Positions 1 to 8,400 of a DNA stretch of 39,931 bases are shown in pieces (the stretch's first letter is position 1; every line of letters starts with the position of its first letter). This DNA is from Verrucomicrobiales bacterium. GTDB taxonomy: Bacteria > Verrucomicrobiota > Verrucomicrobiia > Verrucomicrobiales > DEV007. A program made the position numbers and the translations under genes. The stretch spans positions 1 to 39,931 of the forward strand of contig JAEUHH010000004.1 of assembly GCA_016795505.1 (NCBI GenBank). Reading direction: 5' to 3'. The notes beneath the pieces are model-generated. The model saw nothing but the letters and a program-made list of their open reading frames with translations, made no database searches and had not been told where the DNA came from.

Positions 1-801
1 GTCGAGTCTTTGCTGGAACTGCTGCCGGTCCTCTACTCCGACACGCAGAGCCTGGGCATCCGGCAGGAGATCGAGCGCGCCCAAGCGGCTCGGGATGAGG
101 CCTGGCTGGCGCAGATTCTGGAGCGCTTCGAGCGGCGGCGCTTTGATCTATCGATCTTCGTCCGCGAACTCAAACAGCGTTTCACCCGTTGGTACAATCG
201 CACGAACAACCGCCAAGGCACCTTGTGGGAGGATCGCTTCAAGAGCGTGCTGGTGGAAGGCTCGGAGCGCGCCCTGCTGACGATCGCGGCTTACATTGAT
301 CTGAGTCCGATCCGGGCGGGTTTGGTGAAAAATCCCGAGGACTATCGCTGGTGCGGCTACGCGGAGGCGGTGGCGGGCAAGCAGGTGGCGCGCCGGGGGC
401 TGAAAGCGATCCTGGAGCACACGAGCCACGGGGTGAATCGCGATCTGACCTGGGAATACACGGCCGGCGTCTATCGGGTGCTGCTCTTTGGCAAAGGGCT
501 GGAGCGCGAGGCCGATGCGCAGACAGGAGCGAAAGCGCGACGCGGTTTCAGCGCGGAACGGATCGAGGCGGAAGAAAAGCGGGAGGGGCGATTGTCGATC
601 CCGGAGATTCTTCGCTGTCGGGTGCGGTATTTCTGTGATGGGGCGGTGTTTGGGACGGTGGAGTTCGTGAACCGCGTGTTTGAGGCGCATCGGGGTCAGT
701 TTCCCGCCGGGCGAAAGAGCGGAGCCCGCCCCCTGCGAGGTGGAGCGGACTGGGGCGAGCTGCGGACGCTGCGCGATCTGCAGGTGAGACCAGTTGGGTA
801 A
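1..801 (+). CDS. REP-associated (RAYT / Y1_Tnp family) transposase, 5' end outside window
   Basis: The reading frame is already open at base 1, so the N-terminus and the HUH metal site that normally lies there are outside the window. What remains holds the signature of IS200-like REP-associated transposases: the block FTRWYNRTNNRQGTLWEDRF, then KSVLVE, then the AAYIDLSPIRAGLV segment and an EDYRWCGYAEA stretch. RAYTs are single-copy, single-strand DNA transposases of the Y1 HUH group, thought to move short palindromic REP elements and not themselves. No inverted repeat flanks the visible 3' side (802-1027), so this is not an obvious insertion-sequence end. Its presence matters because four related palindromic elements lie elsewhere in the window. 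Family assignment is confident; activity is unknown because the catalytic His residues cannot be seen. Confidence 0.85.
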   Translation, partial: VESLLELLPVLYSDTQSLGIRQEIERAQAARDEAWLAQILERFERRRFDLSIFVRELKQRFTRWYNRTNNRQGTLWEDRFKSVLVEGSERALLTIAAYIDLSPIRAGLVKNPEDYRWCGYAEAVAGKQVARRGLKAILEHTSHGVNRDLTWEYTAGVYRVLLFGKGLEREADAQTGAKARRGFSAERIEAEEKREGRLSIPEILRCRVRYFCDGAVFGTVEFVNRVFEAHRGQFPAGRKSGARPLRGGADWGELRTLRDLQVRPVG

Positions 802-940
802 GAGAAACAGTCTCCACGCCACCGGCTCGACCGGCCTTCCACCAGAGCCGTTCCAGAGAGAATGCCGACGCCGCGTATCACCTTCCCGAACCACGCCTAG
901 ATCTTTCCATTGGCCCCAGTAGCGCCCGCGCCTCCGCCAT

Positions 941-969
941 TTGCAAAGGCCCGTCGGCGACCGTAGGTT
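941..969 (+). promoter_or_regulatory. Candidate sigma-70 promoter for the hem operon
   Basis: TTGCAA at 941-946 and TAGGTT at 964-969 are separated by 17 bp, with the first gene starting about 60 bp downstream. The -10 keeps the TA....T pattern seen in the other candidate promoters of this window. Read by eye only. Confidence 0.4.
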
Positions 970-1027
970 CCGAGTCCGTCCCGTCCCGGCGTTGTTCCGG
1001 TCCCGGTGCCGGATTTGCGAAACACGG

Positions 1028-1801
1028 ATGGACAAACTCCTGCTGGCTCTCTCGACGCTCTGTTTCCTCGGCGGATTCGTTTACGCCGTGGTAGCGCTGC
1101 GTTCCGGCCGACCGCGCCACACCACCCGGCTGAATGTCGTCTTCGTGGCGGCCGGATTCCTCTTCCAATCCCTCGCCCTCCACCAGCGCGGCCAACTCCA
1201 CGGCCGCTGCCCGGTCACCAGCAGTGCAGAAATCCTCGTCTTCCTGTGTTGGAGCGTCGTGCTGCTCTATTTCGTCGTCGGACGCACCTTTCGGCTCTCC
1301 CTCCTGGGAATGTTCACAGAGCCCCTGGTGCTCGTCTTCCAGACCGTCGCTTTGTTCCTGCTCTGGACTGCCGATCCCGGCCCGAGCCCGCTGGACACGG
1401 TCGACGGCTGGCGCGAACTCCATGTCGCCGTCGCCCTGCTCTCCTTCGGCGCCTTCGCTCTCACGGGTGTCGCTGGTGTCATGTATCTCGTGCAGGACCG
1501 CCAGCTCAAACGCCATCAACTCGGCGCTCTCTTCTACAACCTGCCGCCCATCCGGCATCTCGCCTCAGCCATCGTCCGGCTTGCCGGCATCGGGCTCGGG
1601 TTGCTCAGCGTCGGCATCCTGTCCGCTTTCCTGATGCAAAAGCGCCCGGATGCCCTGCACCTGACCATGGCTTTTGCCGTGTGGCTCGGCTACGCCATCC
1701 TCCTCGGCTGGCACCTCTCCGGCGCCTCCACGCCCCGACGCCTCGCCCTCGCCGCCCTCCTCGTCTTCCTCCTGCCGCTCGCGCAGTTGGCCACTCTGTA
1801 A
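1028..1801 (+). CDS. CcsA/HemX-like integral membrane cytochrome c assembly protein
   Basis: This 257-residue protein is almost entirely hydrophobic, with about eight predicted membrane segments separated by short basic loops. It resembles the cytochrome c assembly protein (CcsA/CcmC-like) superfamily, including the HemX/YpjD proteins encoded next to hemA. Conserved-looking histidines sit at the start of a membrane helix (RELHVAVALLSFG) and in HLTMAFAVW; histidines in such positions bind haem in CcsA relatives. The ATG at 1028 gives a clean membrane start. The stop lies 22 bp before hemA, so the two are probably cotranscribed. In Bacillus, hemX is beside hemA and affects HemA level. Whether this copy works in haem export for cytochrome c maturation or in HemA control cannot be decided from sequence. 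Confidence 0.75.
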   Translation: MDKLLLALSTLCFLGGFVYAVVALRSGRPRHTTRLNVVFVAAGFLFQSLALHQRGQLHGRCPVTSSAEILVFLCWSVVLLYFVVGRTFRLSLLGMFTEPLVLVFQTVALFLLWTADPGPSPLDTVDGWRELHVAVALLSFGAFALTGVAGVMYLVQDRQLKRHQLGALFYNLPPIRHLASAIVRLAGIGLGLLSVGILSAFLMQKRPDALHLTMAFAVWLGYAILLGWHLSGASTPRRLALAALLVFLLPLAQLATL

Positions 1802-1823
1802 ACGCCGATCCGAACCCCACCGC

Positions 1824-2921
1824 GTGAGCCTGCTCTGTCTCGGAGTCAATTATAAGACCGCCCCGGTGGAAATCCGGGAGCGCCTCGCCTTTCCCGAGAC
1901 CGGTCTCCCCGACCGTCTCCGCGAAATTACCGGCCTCGATCCCGTGCGCGAGGCGGTCGTCCTCTCCACCTGCAACCGCGTGGAAATCTACGCCGCCGCC
2001 GAGGACCATGCCGAGGCCTTCGAGCGGCTGACGCACTACCTCGTTGACCATTTCCGGCTCGACTCCCCCGCGGCGATCGAGTTTTACCGCCTCGAGGACG
2101 ACGGAGCCGCCCGCCACCTTTTCCATGTCGCCAGCGGCCTCGACAGCATGGTGCTCGGCGAGACCGAGATTTTCGGACAGGTGAAAAAAGCCTACCAAAT
2201 CGCCTGCGATGCCAGCGTCACTGCCCGGTGCCTGAACAAACTTTTCCAGCAGAGCTTCCGCATCGGAAAGCTGGTCCGCAGCGGCACCCAGATCCAGCAG
2301 GGCAGCACCAGCGTCGGGTCCGTGGCCGTCGACGTCGCCGAGCAGATCTTCGGCCGGCTCGATGGCTGTCGCGTCATGGTCGTTGGCGCCGGCGAGATGA
2401 GCCGCCAGGTCGCCCAGAGCCTGCTGTCCCGCGGCGCCAGCAGCATCATCGTGTCGAACCGCTCCCACGACAAAGCCGTCGAACTCGCCGCCGAACTCAA
2501 TGGCGAAGCCGTGCGCTTCGACGACTGGGAGCGCGTCCTCGCCGAAGTCGACATCGTCATCAGCTCCACCTCAGCCCCGCATGCCATCATCCACCCCGCG
2601 ATGATCGAGACCGTCATGCCCCACCGCTTCGGGCGCTCCCTGTTCCTCATCGACATCGCCGTGCCACGGGACATCGAGCCGGCGGTGAACGACATCGACA
2701 ATGTCTATCTCTACGACATTGATTTCCTCGAAAAGATCGCCGCCCGCGCCCGCATCGAACGCGAAAAACAGATCGCCCTCTGCGAAGCCATGATCGAGCG
2801 CCACATCGGCGAAAAAGGCATCGAAGCCCTCTCGCCCGAGCGCCGACCAGAAACTGGCGCCAGCCAGCCAACCGACAGGATCAACAGCATGGGCAACATC
2901 CAGAAGAGAAATCCCGTTTAA
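1824..2921 (+). CDS. hemA: Glutamyl-tRNA reductase, short form
   Basis: HemA reduces glutamyl-tRNA(Glu) to glutamate-1-semialdehyde, the first step of C5 tetrapyrrole synthesis. The 365-residue product starts at GTG 1824 and shows LGVNYKTAPVEIRE at the N-terminus, the catalytic cysteine C50 in STCNRVEIYA, the ASGLDSMVLGETEIFGQVKKAY block, and the NADPH-binding GAGEMSRQVAQSL segment. Family members are usually a little over 400 residues. Here the C-terminal dimerisation domain is reduced to a short helix, then ends in a tail that looks foreign (see repeat at 2874-2928). The short length recalls chlamydial HemA. It follows the CcsA-like gene by 22 bp and precedes hemC by 26 bp, so it is part of the operon. 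GTG is preferred because it places the conserved LGVNYKTAPVEIRE block right at the N-terminus and no closer ATG exists. Confidence 0.95.
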   Translation: MSLLCLGVNYKTAPVEIRERLAFPETGLPDRLREITGLDPVREAVVLSTCNRVEIYAAAEDHAEAFERLTHYLVDHFRLDSPAAIEFYRLEDDGAARHLFHVASGLDSMVLGETEIFGQVKKAYQIACDASVTARCLNKLFQQSFRIGKLVRSGTQIQQGSTSVGSVAVDVAEQIFGRLDGCRVMVVGAGEMSRQVAQSLLSRGASSIIVSNRSHDKAVELAAELNGEAVRFDDWERVLAEVDIVISSTSAPHAIIHPAMIETVMPHRFGRSLFLIDIAVPRDIEPAVNDIDNVYLYDIDFLEKIAARARIEREKQIALCEAMIERHIGEKGIEALSPERRPETGASQPTDRINSMGNIQKRNPV

Positions 2922-2928
2922 TCCTGTC
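2874..2928 (+). repeat. Dispersed-repeat-like element forming the 3' end of hemA
   Basis: The segment begins GACAGGAT (2874-2881) and ends ATCCTGTC (2921-2928), an exact 8-bp inverted pair, with a purine-rich interior containing AACAGCATGGGCAACATC. This closely resembles the 'acaggat-taacaggat' type of dispersed intergenic repeat that I recall from other bacterial genomes. It encodes the last residues of HemA (TDRINSMGNIQKRNPV) and supplies the TAA stop at 2919-2921. Only one copy is present in this window, so the dispersed nature rests on resemblance. Confidence 0.5.
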
Positions 2929-2947
2929 AAAGAAACCCACGCCCCAC

Positions 2948-3931
2948 ATGTCCCGCCCCCTCATCCTCGGCACCCGCGGCAGCGACCTCGCCCTCACCCA
3001 GACCCGCATGGTCGAGGCCGGGCTGCGCGCCGCCGGCTATTCCGGCTCCATCGAAGTCAAGATCATCAAGACCATCGGCGACAAGCGTCCCGACCTAAAG
3101 CTGTCCGAGTTTTCCCAAGGAGATCAGCCGGTCGTCGACAAAGGCATTTTCACCAAGGAACTTGAGGAGGCCCTGCTCGCCGGCGAGATCGATGCCGCCG
3201 TCCACAGCCTCAAGGACGTGCCCACCGATCTCAGACCCGATTTTCGCATCGTCGCCACCCTCGAGCGGGCCCCGGTCGAGGACGTGTTGCTGACGCGGAT
3301 TCCGATGCAACAGGGTCTGATCGGCGATGCAACAGGGTTGGATCGGAAAACCATCGCCACCAGCAGCGTCCGCCGCGCCCGCCAACTCGCCTGGCTGTAT
3401 CCAGGCGCGTCCGTGGTGGACATCCGCGGCAACGTACCCACCCGAGTCGGAAAACTGCTCGCCACCCCGGAGTGGGACGGCATCCTGCTCGCGCGCGCCG
3501 GCTTGGAGCGGCTCGGCATCCTGCCCCAGGGCCAGGGCGACGAGACCTGCTTTGAGTTCGAGGGCCAGACTGTCCACGCCCTCATTCTTGATCCCGGTGC
3601 CTTTTTACCCGCCGCCGGCCAGGGCGCGGTCGCCATCGAGGCCCTGAAAACGAATGCCGAAGCCGCGGCTGCCTGCGCCCTGATCAATCATGCGCCGACC
3701 TTTGCCCGCGTCACCGCCGAGCGCCATTTCCTGCACCGCCTCCAGGCCGGCTGCCAGACGCCGGTCGGTGCATTGACCTGGTTCGAAGACGGCGGCGACA
3801 CTCTTGCGATGCGCGCCCGCGTCTTCGATGAAGCCGCGCCGGATGCGGACCCGCTCGAAGCCGCCACCCGCGGCCCCGCTGCCGATCCCGAAGCCATCGC
3901 CGACCAACTTTACGCCCTGATCCATGCCTGA
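2948..3931 (+). CDS. hemC: Porphobilinogen deaminase (hydroxymethylbilane synthase)
   Basis: HemC joins four porphobilinogen molecules into hydroxymethylbilane on a dipyrromethane cofactor. The 327-residue protein has LGTRGSDLALTQT at the N-terminus, the KGIFTKELEEALL and AVHSLKDVPTDL active-site blocks, TSSVRRARQL, DIRGNVPTRVGKL, and the cofactor cysteine C269 in LQAGCQTPVGA. It is somewhat longer than the roughly 310-residue norm. Part of the extra length is at residues 118-135, encoded by a palindrome-family element described separately at 3299-3350. That segment lies just before TSSVRR, where E. coli HemC has about five fewer residues. The gene overlaps the following cobA-hemD start by 8 bp (ATGCCTGA), which points to translational coupling. 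Confidence 0.96.
   Translation: MSRPLILGTRGSDLALTQTRMVEAGLRAAGYSGSIEVKIIKTIGDKRPDLKLSEFSQGDQPVVDKGIFTKELEEALLAGEIDAAVHSLKDVPTDLRPDFRIVATLERAPVEDVLLTRIPMQQGLIGDATGLDRKTIATSSVRRARQLAWLYPGASVVDIRGNVPTRVGKLLATPEWDGILLARAGLERLGILPQGQGDETCFEFEGQTVHALILDPGAFLPAAGQGAVAIEALKTNAEAAAACALINHAPTFARVTAERHFLHRLQAGCQTPVGALTWFEDGGDTLAMRARVFDEAAPDADPLEAATRGPAADPEAIADQLYALIHA
3299..3350 (+). repeat. REP-like palindromic element inside the hemC reading frame
   Basis: This 52-bp stretch aligns along nearly its whole length, with one gap and a handful of mismatches, to the reverse complement of the intergenic element at 18835-18885. Both start with TTCCGATGC, contain CAGGGT(C/T)TGATCG(G/C)CGAT, and end GATCGGAAA. 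Inside hemC the central hairpin is degraded, and the sequence now reads as two near-direct copies of CAACAGGGT at 3309 and 3331. It encodes I118 to K134 of HemC without breaking the frame. Confidence 0.65.
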
Positions 3932-5477
3932 GAAAAAATCGTCTTCCCAACCGGCTCAGACAAAGACCGGGATTTGCTACCTCGTCGGTGCCGGCCCCGG
4001 CGATCCGGGCCTGATGACCCTGCGCGGCAGGGAATGCATCGAGATCGCCGATGTGATCGTCTATGACTACCTCTCGAACTCAGACTTCCTGAAATGGGCG
4101 CGGCCCGATGCGGAAAAAATCTACGTCGGCAAGAAGTCGAAGGACCACACTCTGCCCCAGGGCGGCATCAACCAGCTCCTCGTCGAAAAGGCCCAAGCCG
4201 GCCAGATCGTCACCCGGCTGAAGGGCGGCGACCCCCTCATCTTCGGACGCGGCGGCGAGGAGGCGCAGGAACTGGTGGCCGCCGGCGTGCCCTTTGAGTT
4301 CGTCCCGGGCATCAGCTCGTCCATCGCCGGTCCGGCATACGCGGGCATCCCCGTCACGCATCGTGCCCACAATGCTCAGCTCACCATTTTCACCGGCCAT
4401 GAGGATCCTACCAAGGCTGAGTCGTCGATCGACTACGCCCAGATCGCGAAGGCGCCGGGCACCAAAGTGATGCTGATGGGAGTGGAGCGACTGCGAACCA
4501 TCACCGATGCCCTGCAGCAGCACGGCGCCGATCCCGCGACCCCGGTGGCTCTGGTACGCTGGGCCACCACCGGCCACCAACGCACCGTGACCGGCACGAT
4601 CGCCACGATCGCCGATGTGGTCGAGAAATGCGGCTTCGAGGCTCCCGCGGTGGCGATCTTCGGCGGCGTGGTCGGCCTGCGTGACGAGTTGAACTGGTTC
4701 GAATCGCGACCGCTGTTCGGCCGGCGCGTCGTCGTGACGCGCACCCGGGCGCAGATCGGCTCGCTGAGCCGGCAATTGCGCGATCTCGGCGCCGACGTGC
4801 TGGAGATGCCGACCATCCGCATCGAGTCGTCGCAGGGTGCCGACTACCGCGGCTTCGCCGAGATGGTCAAGGATTGCCACCGGTACGACTGGCTCATTTT
4901 CACGAGTCCGAACGCGGTGGACTACTTCTTTGCGATGTTTTTCCAATTGTTCACCGACATCCGCTCCATTGGCGGCGTGCGGATCGCTTCGATCGGGCCC
5001 GGCACCGATGCGAAGCTCAAGGAGCGCGGTCTGGAGGTCGATTTGCGGCCCGAAACCGCCGTCGCCGAGTCCCTGGCCGACGCGTTTGAAAAGGAAATTG
5101 GCAGCCTGGAGAATCTCACCATGTTCTGGCCCCGTGCCGAGGGCGCTCGCGAGGTGCTCAGCGAGCGCCTGACCGACGCCGGCGTGATGCTCGATGAGGG
5201 CATCGCCTACCGCACCGTGCCCGAGACTGACGATCCCACCGGGGCTGTGGAGCGTTTCAAGAAGGAAGGCGCCGACATCATCACCTTCACCAGTTCTTCC
5301 ACGGTGGATTGCTTCTTTGATCTCGGATTGGAACTGCCAGACGGCATCCAGATTGCCAGCATCGGGCCGATCACCTCGGATGCCATCCGCCGCCACGGCC
5401 GCACCGTCGATATCGAAGCCGCCCAGCATGACATCCCGGGCTTGGTCCTGGCGGTGCGGGAGTTGGCGGAGCGGTAA
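3924..5477 (+). CDS. cobA-hemD: Uroporphyrinogen-III C-methyltransferase / uroporphyrinogen-III synthase fusion
   Basis: This 517-residue protein carries two enzymes. Residues about 12-260 are a SUMT/CobA domain, with the SAM-binding YLVGAGPGDPGLMTLRG start, the VTRLKGGDPLIFGRGGEE motif, and PVTHRAHN. Residues about 265-515 are a HemD domain (RRVVVTRTRAQIGSLSRQLRDLGA, LIFTSPNAVDYFF, ITFTSSSTVDCFF). HemD closes and inverts hydroxymethylbilane to uroporphyrinogen III; CobA methylates it at C2 and C7 toward sirohaem or cobalamin. Fusing them ties the product to the branch enzyme. The same fusion is known from several phyla, including Firmicutes and Verrucomicrobiota. The ATG overlaps the hemC stop by 8 bp. 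The gene ends 11 bp before a convergent gene, with no terminator visible between them. Confidence 0.95.
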   Translation: MPEKKSSSQPAQTKTGICYLVGAGPGDPGLMTLRGRECIEIADVIVYDYLSNSDFLKWARPDAEKIYVGKKSKDHTLPQGGINQLLVEKAQAGQIVTRLKGGDPLIFGRGGEEAQELVAAGVPFEFVPGISSSIAGPAYAGIPVTHRAHNAQLTIFTGHEDPTKAESSIDYAQIAKAPGTKVMLMGVERLRTITDALQQHGADPATPVALVRWATTGHQRTVTGTIATIADVVEKCGFEAPAVAIFGGVVGLRDELNWFESRPLFGRRVVVTRTRAQIGSLSRQLRDLGADVLEMPTIRIESSQGADYRGFAEMVKDCHRYDWLIFTSPNAVDYFFAMFFQLFTDIRSIGGVRIASIGPGTDAKLKERGLEVDLRPETAVAESLADAFEKEIGSLENLTMFWPRAEGAREVLSERLTDAGVMLDEGIAYRTVPETDDPTGAVERFKKEGADIITFTSSSTVDCFFDLGLELPDGIQIASIGPITSDAIRRHGRTVDIEAAQHDIPGLVLAVRELAER

Positions 5478-5488
5478 GTGGGCACTGA

Positions 5489-8400
5489 TCAGGGTGTCCC
5501 CATCAGGCGCCGCATTTGGTCGTCCCAACTTTTTCGGGACTGGAACCAGGCACCCTTTCCGGTGATGAAGACGAGATTCTTATCATCGAGGAAAAGCTGC
5601 TCGACCGACTCCAAAGCCTCCCATTCAAGCCGACGCTTCATCTCGTCGGTGTGGGTGTCTTTAGGATTCTCGATCAAGCCCCCCAAACGGAGCGCGATCC
5701 GGATCGGGGCCTCTTTCTTTCCGTCTGGCCAGTAGTACAAATACCGTCGGCTGTCACCAGCTTTTTGCGAGGACAGGAACAACATCTCCCTGTCATTGGT
5801 CCAGACCAATGGTTTCAGTGAGGCATCCACATTTTCAGACTGCCGGAAGGCGGGCGGAAACTGAAAGCGACCGGGAATGCCGAGGTCTGTGTTCACCATC
5901 TGCCAAATTCCCCGATCGACTTCGGCGCGAACCAGAAAGCTCGACACCACCAGGGGAGACGGAGCGATCTGGTTGATGGACATGGCGCGGCGACTCACCG
6001 AAGTGACGAAGACTTTCCCTTCGTGCCAGTTCATCCCGACATTGGCGGAGATGCCGGACAAGGGCGGACCCACCCGGGAGAATTTCTCTCCATCGGAAAA
6101 GCGAAAGGCTCCTCCCGAAAACGGCGCCGCTTCGAATGCCGCCATCACCTCGCTGTCACCCAACGGCAGAGGATTGCCAAAGAAGTTCGCGACGCTCGCC
6201 TCGTCTTCCTGAACGGAGGCGGGACGCCGGGCTGTATCGAAGTAGGTGGAAATCTCCAACGTCTGCAAATCGACCGCATAGAAGCCAGAACGCGGATGGG
6301 GAACCGACTCGGAAAGTGGCCCCCCTCCTCGCCTCACGATTGATCCATCGAAACAGAAGAGTCGATCCCCGAGGCACCGAAAGCCCTTCTTATCTTTGAG
6401 GAAGGGCAATTCCCGCGTGGTCCATTGTTTTGATCTGCGATCGTATTGACCGATCGAACCGGGAGCGACGACGAGGATGCGCTCTTCGCTGATGTGTAGC
6501 GCCCCCAAGATGGATGACCGATCGTTTCGACCCCGCTCGGCAAAATGCGTGTTGATGGGTGGGGGAATCTTTATGAAGTCGGTGAACTGCGCCGTTACCG
6601 AATCGAAAATGACCACCTCGGCTTCTTCGGGCACCTCGCTCGCGACGAGAAAATGGAAGACGCCGTCGTGGTGGGCCGATTGGACCAGCTTTCGCCCGGG
6701 ATAAGTATAGGCGTAGCCCGTGATGTTGTAATCTTCCGCACTGGCGGGCGGAGCCGGTGGCGCAGGCGACGGAACCGGCTGGGGAGATGCCGGATTCCCC
6801 TTCGCCGGAGTTTTGAGGTATCTCTGTTTCAGAAGCGTCAGGGTGAATGGTTTCAATTTGAAGGCCTCGGGTGCCTTCGCGTTGTATCGCTCCAAATCGT
6901 CGATTACCCCTTCCGCGAATCCAGCCCAAACTGCCTCGGTCCTTTGGGAGACGGCGCTGAGGAGAAGGCTTTGAGAAAACTGTGAGCCAATCCTTGCCTG
7001 CTTTCCCGTAACCATCGAGTGGAATGACCGCCACCATGGTGCGGTCTCCCCGTTGGGATCTGCCAGAGAGCCGGGGCAGGTGATGGTCGTTTCAGCTCTG
7101 ACCAACCAGAGACCATAAGCGCCCAAGACCTGCCGACGGGCGAGTTCATCGCTTTGCGCCACGAGCCACTCCCTGGCCGCTTGGGTACGCTGGGAGGCGG
7201 TGTCACTGTCGGGCGATTCAAAAATCGAGAGAAGTTGAGCATCGGTTTGTCGGATCAAATCCCTGTCGTCGCCTCTTGGGCTGAGGGCCTGGCTGACCAG
7301 GTCGCCGAGGCGAACACCTCCGCCTGCCCGAAATTTCCAGATAGTATTCGCTCCACCGGGCAGACTCCCGGCTCCAGGATAGGGCGAACCGGTAGGATAC
7401 TGATGTGAAAGACTGTTTCGGATTCCAAAAAACCTCGATTCCAGTGCGCTGAACTCTCCCGCCGAAGTCTCTGAGGATGCCGGGCCGCCAAAGCCACCGG
7501 GAGCCAGAAGACGTTCGAGATGGGCCACTGCGTCACCGGGCCCCGATTGATACACTATTTCGGTGAACGGATTATAAAACCTCGGACTGTCGGCAGAGGA
7601 AAGAGCCTGAAACGATTTGTTGATGAGCAGCAGCACGGAGTGCAGTTCCCGCCTGCGCTCCGAGAAGATGGACTCCGGGCCGTTTGATTCAACGGATTCC
7701 CACAGATTGCGCTCGTAGTATTCAGCCAGAGTGCGACTTGCGGCGAATACCTCATTCTGGAGCCATGAATCGCGCGAGGACACCGTCACCACTGGTCGGG
7801 ACGACTTGCCATCCGTCACCTGCAAGCCAGTTGTGGTCGAGGGCCCGGGCTTTTGGGTTGGCAGGACATGGGTCACCACATCGTTCAGCGACCACGCCGC
7901 GTCGATCAATTTCGCCCATTGTTCCTCGCTGACCGGCCGGTCAGCATCGGGGTATGGCTCCAGGGGATGGACTGCCGCGGCCACTCCGGTGTTGTATCCA
8001 GGGCCAGTCAGGCGGGAGGGTAATGCACCGCCCGAAATGTCGAGGAAAACGGCGCCCAGTTGGGATTTGAGTGCCAGAGCGGTCAGACCAGGGTGATTCG
8101 CAAAGCCCAACTCCCGCGCACTGGCGGCACGCCGTCCCGCTTCGTCGTATTGCTTCAACTGGTAAAGGCGCTGAACTTCGTCAAAGGCGGCGTCGGCCTC
8201 GGTGTCGGGTGCGAGCGATTCGTCCTTCTCGACCACGCCCGGCACCGGCTTTCCAGACTGCTGGGCCGCCAGATCCCGGATGCCTCGGTCGATGTCCGCA
8301 GCGATCGCGGCTACCAGGCTGCCCAGTTCCGTGGTTGGCGACCGCACCTCGCGCTTCAGCACGACTGACGTCCCCGCCGGCGCGATGGACACGTTGGCCG

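Noticed and set aside
802-1027. REP element or inverted repeat at the 3' flank of the RAYT gene
   Set aside because: Only a 4-bp CCGG pairing is visible; no match to the palindromic family.
148-1035. Long minus-strand ORF opposite the RAYT gene
   Set aside because: Arg/Pro-rich, low-complexity translation opposite a recognised transposase; such antisense frames are expected in GC-rich DNA.
4080-5528. 482-codon minus-strand ORF opposite cobA-hemD
   Set aside because: Antisense of a confidently recognised gene, with no family motifs of its own.
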